A stretch of DNA of 5,095 bases, from NCBI GenBank assembly GCA_946478645.1, contig CAMLCW010000369.1, forward strand, positions 1-5,095, written 5' to 3'. Positions within the stretch are counted from its first letter, which is position 1; every line of letters starts with the position of its first letter. The notes under the pieces were generated by a model. It saw nothing but the letters and a program-made list of their open reading frames with translations, was not told the DNA's origin and did not search any database. Shown one piece after another: positions 1-5,095 of this stretch. The translations under genes and the position numbers were made by a program. This DNA is from an uncultured Variovorax sp. (lineage in GTDB: Bacteria; Pseudomonadota; Gammaproteobacteria; Burkholderiales; Burkholderiaceae).

Positions 1-774
1 CGCTTTGACCAGATCCAGCTGGCGGTCGGGCTTGTCGGTGCCGAGCGCCTGGCTGGCCTCGATGCGTTCGAGGTGCTCCATCATGCTGGCGACCGCGCCT
101 TCGACATCGCCCTTGCGGCAGATGCGCAGGAAGTCGGCATGCTCGTCGGACGAGCAGTGCGGGTCGTTCGATGAGTGGTAGAGCATCGCGATGAGCGAGC
201 TGCGCGCGACCAGTTCGCGCACCAGTTCCGCCAGCGTGCGGTTGCCCGTGGCCTCGGCGAGCGCGACGTGGAAGTCGCCGAGCAGCTTCTCGCGCGCGGT
301 GCCCATGGTGGCCGTCTGGCGCAGCGCATTGCGCTCGAAGCGGATGTGCTGCTCGAGCACCTGGTAGTCGCGCGGCCGTGCATGGGCGACGAACAGGCGC
401 ACCACCTCGCTCTCGAGGATGCGGCGCACCGCGAACACCTCGCGCGCCTCCTGCACCGTGGGTTGGCAGACGAAGGCGCCCTTGTCGGGAATGATCTCGA
501 TCAGCTTGTCCTTCGACAAGGTCAGCAGCGCCGCACGGATCTTCGTGCGGCTCACCGAATAGACGCGGCCCAGCGCCTCCTCGCGCAGCCAGGTGCCGGG
601 CGGCAGCCGCTTCTCGACGATCGCGGTGGCAATGTCCTGCGCGATGCCCTCGATCGAGCTGCTGCGGTCGTTCGCGCCGGCGGGCACCGAGGCCGGCCCT
701 TCATCGATCGGCGAGGCGGTGGTGGAAGGCGCGAAAACGGCGGCGGGCTTGGCTGTGGAACGGGCGCGGGGCAT
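1..774 (-). CDS. GntR-family transcriptional regulator, FadR/FCD subfamily (3' end cut by window edge)
   Basis: Reading from the ATG at 774 gives 258 codons with no stop before the window edge, so only a short C-terminal tail should be missing (family usually about 220-260 residues). Residues 1-37 are a disordered-looking Ala/Pro/Ser extension. Residues about 38-105 form the GntR winged helix-turn-helix: RLPPGTWLREEALG, then SVSRTKIRAALLTLSKDKLI (recognition helix region), then the wing PDKGAFV. Residues about 108-245 are a helical FCD ligand-binding domain, with LGDFHVALAEATGN and later EHADFLRICRKGD and MMEHLERIE. His169, His212 and His234 sit at the usual metal-ligand positions. The protein should bind DNA as a dimer and release it on binding a small carboxylate or pathway metabolite. 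It lies 36 bases after the racemase gene, in the same frame, with no Shine-Dalgarno sequence I can see, so weak or coupled translation is likely. A role as local regulator of the permease-racemase operon is inferred from position. Confidence 0.93.
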   Translation of the reverse strand, partial: MPRARSTAKPAAVFAPSTTASPIDEGPASVPAGANDRSSSIEGIAQDIATAIVEKRLPPGTWLREEALGRVYSVSRTKIRAALLTLSKDKLIEIIPDKGAFVCQPTVQEAREVFAVRRILESEVVRLFVAHARPRDYQVLEQHIRFERNALRQTATMGTAREKLLGDFHVALAEATGNRTLAELVRELVARSSLIAMLYHSSNDPHCSSDEHADFLRICRKGDVEGAVASMMEHLERIEASQALGTDKPDRQLDLVKA

Positions 775-810
775 GCGCGGATTGTCGCTTGGCGCGGCCC
801 GGCGCGGCGC

Positions 811-1548
811 TCACGCCGCGAGCGTGAAGCCCTCGAGTGCGCCGACCATCTTCTTGGGCAGCGGCCGTGCGAGCTCGCCGCGCTTGCTGGTACCGAGCCG
901 CAGCGCGACCATCGACTCGACCAGCTTGGTCGCGGCCGCCACGCCGTCGATCACCGGCACGCCGAGCAGCCCGCCGATGTGCTCGCACAGATCGGTCATT
1001 CCGGCGCAGCCGAGCACGATGCAGTCGGCATCGTCTTCGTCGAGCGCGCGCCGGCATTCGTCGACGATGCGCTCGCGCGCATTGGAGCCGGGCTCCTCGA
1101 GCTCGAGCACGGGCAGTTCGCAGGCGCGCACGTTGGCGCAGAAGCGCTCCATGCCGTAGATCTCGGCCAGGTGCCAGGCCTGGCCCATCGTGCGCCCGAG
1201 CGTGGTCACCACGCTGAAGCGGCTCGCGACCATGCTCGCGAGATGCATCGCGGCCTCGGCGATGCCGACCACGGGCCCGCGCGCGAGCTCGCGCGCGGCC
1301 TTCAGGCCGGGGTCGCCGAAGCAGGCGATCACGTAGCCGTCGATGCCGTCGCGCTCGCCGGCCGCGATCTCCTGCAGCAGGCCCGGCACGGCCAGCGCCT
1401 CGTCGTAGTGGCTCTCTATGGAGACCGGCCCCATCGCGGGGCTGACGGCCACGATCTCGGTGCCGGCGTGCGCCACCGCGCGGGCGCAGGCACCGATCTT
1501 CTCGGTCATGCTCCAGGTGGTGTTGGGATTGATGATCTTGATGCGCAC
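811..1548 (-). CDS. Asp/Glu/hydantoin racemase family protein (hydantoin or allantoin racemase)
   Basis: This 245-residue protein is the typical length for hydantoin racemases. It begins MRIKIINPNT, the family's N-terminal strand with the NPNT substrate-binding motif. The two catalytic cysteines are visible: Cys76 in ACFGDPG and Cys181 in LGCAGM. Their numbering matches Cys76/Cys181 described for the Sinorhizobium meliloti hydantoin racemase. Other family segments are PVVGIAEAA (93-101) and FSVVTTLGRT (111-120). The expected reaction is cofactor-independent two-base proton exchange at C5 of a 5-substituted hydantoin or of allantoin, in the cytoplasm, feeding an enantioselective hydrolase. The start is GTG (1546-1548), chosen because it places the NPNT motif correctly and has a purine-rich ribosome site 7 bases upstream. 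The gene follows the NCS1 permease by 36 bases, which supports a cyclic-ureide substrate. Sequence alone cannot separate hydantoin from allantoin; a role on Asp or Glu is less likely given the close hydantoin-type motifs and the permease. Confidence 0.92.
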   Translation of the reverse strand: MRIKIINPNTTWSMTEKIGACARAVAHAGTEIVAVSPAMGPVSIESHYDEALAVPGLLQEIAAGERDGIDGYVIACFGDPGLKAARELARGPVVGIAEAAMHLASMVASRFSVVTTLGRTMGQAWHLAEIYGMERFCANVRACELPVLELEEPGSNARERIVDECRRALDEDDADCIVLGCAGMTDLCEHIGGLLGVPVIDGVAAATKLVESMVALRLGTSKRGELARPLPKKMVGALEGFTLAA

Positions 1549-1555
1549 GGGGCGG

Positions 1556-1567
1556 CCTTCCTTCCTT
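1556..1567 (-). promoter_or_regulatory. Ribosome binding site of the racemase gene
   Basis: On the minus strand the repeated AAGGAAGGAAGG ends 7 bases before the GTG codon at 1548. It contains several overlapping partial Shine-Dalgarno matches. It decides in favour of the GTG start and suggests solid translation independent of the upstream permease, whose stop lies only 36 bases away. Confidence 0.7.
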
Positions 1568-1584
1568 TTCTTCGTCGCGTGGGG

Positions 1585-3087
1585 TCAACGGGCTTTGATG
1601 GTGTTGCGGTTCAGCAGGACGTAGAGGACAAAGCCCAGCGCCATGCCGATGAACCAGGCGTAGTTCGCGGCGCCGCGCAGCGTCGGCACCATCACGCACA
1701 GGATCGGCACCAGCGCGGCCGGGATCATCGCCTGGATGGCCTTCGGGTTGTAGCCGCCGCTGTACCAGTACTCGCCCTTCTCGCTCATGGTGTAGAGCGC
1801 GTCCACGTCGATGTGCTGCTTGCGCACGATGTAGTAGTCGGCGATCAAAATGCCGAACAGCGGGCCGATGAACGAGCCGAGCACGTCGAGCGTGTAGTGG
1901 ATGACCTCGGGGCTGTTGTAGAGGTTCCAGGGCGTGAGGAACACCGAGCCCACCGCGGCGATCATGCCGCCGGTGCGCCAGCTGATGTGCTGCGGCGCCA
2001 CGTTCGAGAAGTCGAAGGCCGGCGAGACGAAGTTGGCCACGATGTTGATGCCGATGGTGGCGATCATGAAGGTCAGCGCGCCCAGCACCACGGCGGTGGT
2101 GCTGTCGATCTTGCCCACGGTGTGCACCGGATCGGTGATGAGTTCGCCGAAGACGGGCAGCGTGGCCGCGGTGGTGATCACGGTCAGCAGCGAGAAGAAC
2201 ACGAAATTGATCGGCAGGCCCCAGAAGTTGCCCTTCTTCACTGCCTCGAAGCTCTTGCCGTAGCGCGAGAAGTCGCCGAAGTTGAGCATCGGGCCGCTGA
2301 AGTAGCTCACCACCAGCGCGATGGCCGAGAGCATCACCGGCAGCGCGTCCCAGCCCTGGAACTTGATGCCGCCGAGGTTCAGGTCGATGTTCTGCCAGCC
2401 GGCCTTCCACACCAGCCAGCCGCAGAGGATCGCCATCACGACGTACACGGCGGGGCCGGCCCAGTCGATGAACCTGCGGATGGCCTCCATGCCGTGCCAG
2501 AACACCAGCGCCTGCAGCACCCACATGACCATGAATGCCAGCCACCCCAGCATCGACAGGCCCGCGAAGCCGTGCTGGGCCACGTCGGCATATGGCGCGA
2601 GGCTGGGGAACATGTGCAGCGCCAGCACCATGAAGGCGGCCGATGCGAGATAGGTCTGCACGCCGTACCAGGCCACCGCGATCAACCCGCGGATGATGGC
2701 GGGGATGTTGGCGCCGAGCACGCCGAACGACGCGCGGCACACCACGGGGTAGGGCACGCCCGTCACCTGGCTGGGCTTGGCCACCAGGTTGCAGAACACC
2801 TGCACGATCACGATGCCCACGAGCAGCGCCACCAGCACCTGCCAGCTCGACAGGCCGAGCGCGAACAGGCTGCCGGCCGTGATGTAGCCGCCGACGCTGT
2901 GCACGTCGGACATCCAGAACGCGAAGATGTTGTATTGGCCCCAGGTCTGTTTCTTGAGCGGGGCGAGGTCCTCGTTGGTGAGCCGCGGGTGGTAGCCCGG
3001 CTTGATGAGGGCGTTCGATTCGGCGTGCGGCCCCGTGGTGCCGGACGCGCCGGCCCCGATCGGAGCCTCGCTGGCGACTGTGCTCAT
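1585..3087 (-). CDS. NCS1-family permease (hydantoin/allantoin/nucleobase cation symporter)
   Basis: A 500-residue inner-membrane protein with about 12 hydrophobic helices (roughly 50-74, 80-103, 123-157, 177-197, 207-228, 248-270, 288-311, 331-355, 371-390, 396-420, 449-470, 473-493) after a hydrophilic N-terminal tail. NCS1 hallmarks are QTWGQYNIFAFW (47-58), the VPYPVVCRASFG loop (111-122), AWYGVQTYL (139-147), NFGDFSRYGK (269-278), NIVANFVSPAFD (348-359) and GPLFGILIADYYIVRK (408-423). By hand alignment to the hydantoin transporter Mhp1, Trp140 and Gln144 match its Trp117/Gln121, and Asn348/Asn352 match its TM8 asparagines, while Phe263 seems to replace Trp220. It should import a cyclic ureide or nucleobase-like ring with Na+ or H+. 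ATG at 3087 is preferred over an upstream in-frame TTG at 3132 because of a good ribosome site. It is the first gene of the apparent permease-racemase-GntR operon. Exact substrate unknown. Confidence 0.93.
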   Translation of the reverse strand: MSTVASEAPIGAGASGTTGPHAESNALIKPGYHPRLTNEDLAPLKKQTWGQYNIFAFWMSDVHSVGGYITAGSLFALGLSSWQVLVALLVGIVIVQVFCNLVAKPSQVTGVPYPVVCRASFGVLGANIPAIIRGLIAVAWYGVQTYLASAAFMVLALHMFPSLAPYADVAQHGFAGLSMLGWLAFMVMWVLQALVFWHGMEAIRRFIDWAGPAVYVVMAILCGWLVWKAGWQNIDLNLGGIKFQGWDALPVMLSAIALVVSYFSGPMLNFGDFSRYGKSFEAVKKGNFWGLPINFVFFSLLTVITTAATLPVFGELITDPVHTVGKIDSTTAVVLGALTFMIATIGINIVANFVSPAFDFSNVAPQHISWRTGGMIAAVGSVFLTPWNLYNSPEVIHYTLDVLGSFIGPLFGILIADYYIVRKQHIDVDALYTMSEKGEYWYSGGYNPKAIQAMIPAALVPILCVMVPTLRGAANYAWFIGMALGFVLYVLLNRNTIKAR

Positions 3088-3094
3088 GCTCTTA

Positions 3095-3099
3095 CCTCT
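3095..3099 (-). promoter_or_regulatory. Ribosome binding site of the NCS1 permease
   Basis: AGAGG on the minus strand lies 7 bases before the ATG at 3087 (context AAAGAGGTAAGAGC then ATG). It fixes the permease start at 3087; the in-frame TTG 45 bases upstream has no comparable site. Confidence 0.75.
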
Positions 3100-3141
3100 T
3101 TGAGTGGTGGTTGGAAAGCCAGTGCGACGCAAAAATCGCGC

Positions 3142-3177
3142 CCCGTTTTGAGTTCGTTATTTGTATACAAAAACGGG
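3142..3177. repeat. 8-bp inverted repeat enclosing the palindrome
   Basis: CCCGTTTT at 3142-3149 is exactly mirrored by AAAACGGG at 3170-3177, with 20 bases between. The right arm overlaps the end of the GTATAC palindrome by two bases, and the repeat centre (3159.5) is 6 bases from the palindrome centre (3165.5). It could be a second, wider protein-binding site in the permease promoter. A transcript hairpin is less likely because the candidate start point falls inside the repeat. The function is unproven. Confidence 0.5.
3160..3171. promoter_or_regulatory. Candidate GntR/FCD operator, palindrome TTTGTATACAAA
   Basis: A perfect 12-bp palindrome with a GTATAC core, 72 bases upstream of the permease start and in the only AT-rich part of the intergenic region. 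Known FadR-subfamily sites are short palindromes with GT...AC half-sites, and some FCD regulators bind TGTATACA-like sequences, so this fits the regulator encoded at the end of the same operon. It overlaps the candidate -10 element, which would suit repression released by an inducer. The protein-site pairing is inference. Confidence 0.6.
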
Positions 3178-3187
3178 ATGCAATCAA
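3160..3187 (-). promoter_or_regulatory. Candidate sigma-70 promoter of the permease operon
   Basis: On the minus strand TTGATT (3187-3182) is followed after 16 bases by TACAAA (3165-3160). Each hexamer matches the consensus at 4 of 6 positions. Transcription would begin near 3152, leaving a leader of about 65 bases. An alternative -10, TATACA, would have a spacer of only 14. The promoter is weak by eye, and its main support is position: downstream of the ppc terminator, upstream of the permease, and overlapping the palindrome. Confidence 0.35.
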
Positions 3188-3195
3188 GACTATCC

Positions 3196-3233
3196 ACGGA
3201 TTCGAATATCCGTACATTCCCTTAGAACGGATT
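3196..3233. repeat. Inverted and direct ACGGAT repeats upstream of the promoter
   Basis: ACGGAT (3196-3201) and ATCCGT (3208-3213) form an inverted repeat around TCGAAT. A direct copy of ACGGATT (3196-3202) recurs at 3227-3233, 31 bases on, close to three helical turns. This lies just upstream of the candidate -35 and could be an activator or second regulator site. I do not recognise it as the site of a known protein. Confidence 0.4.
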
Positions 3234-3256
3234 GACCCACGGGCGTGCGCCCGCCG

Positions 3257-3272
3257 CCCGCGCAGGCGCGGG
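3257..3272. repeat. Short GC hairpin in the intergenic region
   Basis: CCCGCGC and GCGCGGG form a perfect 7-bp inverted repeat separated by AG. No T tract follows on either strand, so it is not an intrinsic terminator in itself. It sits in a very GC-rich spacer (about 3241-3295) in which I see nothing else of defined function. Confidence 0.3.
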
Positions 3273-3293
3273 GGGAGGGCAGAAGAAGGGGCA

Positions 3294-3324
3294 GGAAAAC
3301 CGCCGCGTGCTGCTGCACGCGGCG
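3294..3324 (-). terminator. ppc: Intrinsic terminator of ppc
   Basis: Seven bases after the ppc stop the minus strand forms a perfect 10-bp stem, CGCCGCGTGC / GCACGCGGCG (3324-3315 and 3310-3301), with an AGCA loop, followed by GTTTTCC. A GC-rich stem plus a T tract is the classic Rho-independent form. The T run is short (four), so some read-through is possible. It separates ppc from the permease operon. Confidence 0.85.
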
Positions 3325-3331
3325 CCGGGGC

Positions 3332-5095
3332 TCAGCCCGTGTTGCGCAGGCCGGCGGCCACACCGTTGATCGAGATGTGGATGCCGCGCTGCAGCCGCTC
3401 GCCGCCGTCGCCGGCGCGGTAGCGGCGCATCAGCTCAACCTGCAGGTGATGCAGCGGATCGATGTAGGGAAAGCGGTGACGCACCGAGCGCTGCATCTCG
3501 GCATTGCCCTCGAGCCGCTGCTTCGCGCCGGTGATCAGGGTCAGCGCATCGGAGGTGCGGTGCCATTCGGCATCGATCATCGAGAACACCTTCTGGCGCA
3601 GCTTGCGGTCGCCCACGAGCTCGGCATAGCGCGAGGCCAGCGCCATGTCGCTCTTGGCGAGCACCATGTCCATGTTCGACAGCAGCGTGCGGAAGAACGG
3701 CCACTGCGCATACATGCGTCGCAGCACCGCGACGCGCTCCTTGCGCGCGGCCGGCGTGGTGGCCGCCGCGAGGAACTGCTCGACGCCCGAGCCGAAGCCG
3801 AACCAGCCCGGGATCGTGAGCCGGCACTGGCCCCAGCTGAAGCTCCACGGCACGGCGCGCAGGTCGTCGATCTTGTGGCTCGGGTTGCGCGACGCAGGGC
3901 GCGAGCCGATGTTGAGTTCGGCGATCTCGCGGATCGGCGTCGAGCCGAAGAAGTAGTCGCCGAAGCCCGGTGTCTCGTAGACCAGCTTGCGGTAGGCCGC
4001 CATGCTTGCGCTCGAGAGTTCCGCCGCGGCCGACATGAAGGTGGCGGGCGCGGATTTTCCTTGTGGCAGCAGCGTGGCTTCGAGCGTGGCGGCCACCAGC
4101 GTCTCGAGGTTGCGCCGGCCGATCTCGCGATTCGCATACTTGGAGCCGATGACCTCGCCCTGCTCGGTGAGGCGGATCTGTCCGCGCACCGTGCCGGGCG
4201 GCTGCGCGAGGATCGCCTGGTAGCTCGGGCCGCCGCCGCGTCCCACCGTGCCGCCGCGGCCGTGGAACATGCGCAGGCGGATCGGCGGCCGCTCGCCGCC
4301 CGCCGCGGATGCCTTCTTCTTTTTGTTGAGCTCGTCGAACAGCGCCACCAGCGCGGTGCCCGCGCGGTAGAGCTCCCAGTTGCTCGTGAAGATGCCGCCG
4401 TCCTTGTTGCTGTCGCTGTAGCCGAGCATCACGTCCTGCTCGCCGCCCGAGCGCTCCACGAGTTCGGCGATGCCGGGCAGCTCGTAGAAGGCGCGCACGA
4501 TCGGTGCGGCATTGCGCAGGTCTTCGATGGTCTCGAACAGCGGCACCACGATCAGGTCGCAGATCGCGTTCTCGCTCAGGCTGCCGCGCAGCAGGCCGAC
4601 TTCCTTCTGCAGCAGCAGCGCTTCGAGCAGGTCGCTCACGGTCTCGGTGTGGCTGATGATGTAGTGGCGGATGGCCGCCGTGCCGTAGCGCGCGCGCGCC
4701 GTGCGTGCGGCCGCGAAGATCGCGAGTTCGCTGGTGGCGAGCGGGGAATAGGCGGCGTCCGGCACGCGCAGCGGGCGCGCGTCGTCGAGCAGTTCGAGCA
4801 GCAGCTTCTGCTTGGCCTCTTCGGCGAGCGCCGCATAGGCCGGCGCGATGCGCGCGGTGGCGAGCAGCTCGGCCACCACCGCCTCGTGCTTGTCGGAGCT
4901 CTGGCGCAGGTCGACGGTGGCCAGGTGGAAGCCGAACACCTCCACCGCGCGGATCAGCGGCCGCAGGCGCGGCGCCGCGAGCACGCTGCCGTGCTTCTCG
5001 GCGAGCGATTCCTCCACCGTGCGCAGGTCGGCCAGGAACTCCTCGGCCGCGGTGTACGGATTCTGCGGCGGCACCGCATGGCGCGCCGCCTCGCC
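3332..5095 (-). CDS. ppc: Phosphoenolpyruvate carboxylase, C-terminal part (5' end outside window)
   Basis: This enzyme converts PEP and bicarbonate to oxaloacetate, replenishing the TCA cycle in the cytoplasm. About 587 codons are visible and the frame stays open to the right edge; full-length bacterial enzymes have about 880-950 residues, so roughly the first third, including the catalytic-His motif near E. coli His138, lies outside. Numbering from the in-frame GTG at 5074 (an internal Val), conserved elements are FETIEDL (180-186), the PEP-site signature [10 protein letters not shown] (218-227), the mobile loop [12 protein letters not shown] (270-281), GSRPASR (390-396) with DLRAVPW (404-410), and the C-terminal LRNTG. 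Residues equivalent to the E. coli aspartate-inhibition site also appear kept: Arg279, Lys474, Arg534 and Asn578, so aspartate feedback is predicted. Odd point: a Lys-rich insertion ([15 protein letters not shown], 250-264) just before the HGRGG loop. An intrinsic terminator follows the stop codon, so ppc seems functionally separate from the next genes. Confidence 0.97.
   Translation of the reverse strand, partial: GEAARHAVPPQNPYTAAEEFLADLRTVEESLAEKHGSVLAAPRLRPLIRAVEVFGFHLATVDLRQSSDKHEAVVAELLATARIAPAYAALAEEAKQKLLLELLDDARPLRVPDAAYSPLATSELAIFAAARTARARYGTAAIRHYIISHTETVSDLLEALLLQKEVGLLRGSLSENAICDLIVVPLFETIEDLRNAAPIVRAFYELPGIAELVERSGGEQDVMLGYSDSNKDGGIFTSNWELYRAGTALVALFDELNKKKKASAAGGERPPIRLRMFHGRGGTVGRGGGPSYQAILAQPPGTVRGQIRLTEQGEVIGSKYANREIGRRNLETLVAATLEATLLPQGKSAPATFMSAAAELSSASMAAYRKLVYETPGFGDYFFGSTPIREIAELNIGSRPASRNPSHKIDDLRAVPWSFSWGQCRLTIPGWFGFGSGVEQFLAAATTPAARKERVAVLRRMYAQWPFFRTLLSNMDMVLAKSDMALASRYAELVGDRKLRQKVFSMIDAEWHRTSDALTLITGAKQRLEGNAEMQRSVRHRFPYIDPLHHLQVELMRRYRAGDGGERLQRGIHISINGVAAGLRNTG

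Noticed and set aside
701..2740. A 679-codon minus-strand frame spanning the racemase and permease genes
   Set aside because: Arg/Ala/His-rich translation in a different frame from the recognised genes, with no domain; a coding shadow.
3088..3132. An N-terminal extension of the permease to the TTG at 3132
   Set aside because: No ribosome site precedes it, whereas AGAGG lies 7 bases before the ATG at 3087; the added residues match nothing in the family.
175..3225. A 1016-codon open frame on the plus strand covering most of the window
   Set aside because: It is antisense to three genes with clear family motifs, is rich in His/Arg/Ala/Asp as expected from reversed GC-rich codons, and resembles no protein family. 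Long antisense frames are typical of high-GC genomes.
3241..3252. Small inverted repeat GGGCG/CGCCC as a second terminator
   Set aside because: The stem is 4-5 bp with a tiny loop and no T tract; expected by chance in such GC-rich sequence.
3268..3295. Possible G-quadruplex in the G-rich plus-strand stretch
   Set aside because: Only three separate tracts of three or more G are present (3270-3275, 3277-3279, 3288-3291), plus a GG; the motif is incomplete.
3111..3422. A 103-codon plus-strand frame in the intergenic region and the ppc 3' end
   Set aside because: It has no ribosome site, an Arg/Pro-rich low-complexity second half, and crosses the ppc terminator and coding sequence in antisense.
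5072..5074. GTG at 5074 as the start of the ppc gene
   Set aside because: The frame stays open to the window edge and PEP carboxylase needs about 300 more N-terminal residues, including the catalytic-His motif, so this is an internal Val codon.

Overview
The window is GC-rich (long G/C-ending codon runs, long antisense open frames) and all four protein genes lie on the minus strand. Protein style and base composition suggest a betaproteobacterium of the Burkholderiales, probably a Comamonadaceae/Variovorax-like soil organism. That placement is inference from general familiarity, not from a search.

Layout, read in the direction of transcription (right to left): (1) 5095-3332, the C-terminal two thirds of phosphoenolpyruvate carboxylase (ppc), a housekeeping anaplerotic enzyme, running off the right edge. 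(2) 3331-3088, a 244-base intergenic region. It holds a textbook intrinsic terminator right after ppc, a GC-rich stretch with no clear function, and an AT-richer regulatory block with a perfect 12-bp palindrome built on GTATAC, nested inverted repeats and a weak sigma-70-like promoter. (3) 3087-1585, a 12-helix NCS1-family permease of the hydantoin/allantoin/nucleobase type. (4) 1548-811, an Asp/Glu/hydantoin racemase-family enzyme with both catalytic cysteines at the standard positions. (5) 774-1, a GntR/FadR-type regulator with an FCD ligand-binding domain, cut by the left edge probably close to its natural end.

The last three genes have 36-base gaps and no visible terminator between them, so they look like one operon: take up a cyclic ureide (hydantoin, allantoin or a related 5-substituted ring), racemise it so that a stereospecific hydrolase can use both enantiomers, and control this with a self-encoded regulator. 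The hydrolase (hydantoinase/allantoinase and carbamoylase) is not in the window; if it exists nearby it should lie beyond position 1. The palindrome overlapping the candidate promoter is the natural candidate operator for the GntR protein. I see no mobile element, CRISPR array, tRNA, rRNA or clearly novel system. The most worthwhile leads are the operator architecture, the substrate of the permease/racemase pair, and a lysine-rich insertion near the active site of PEP carboxylase.
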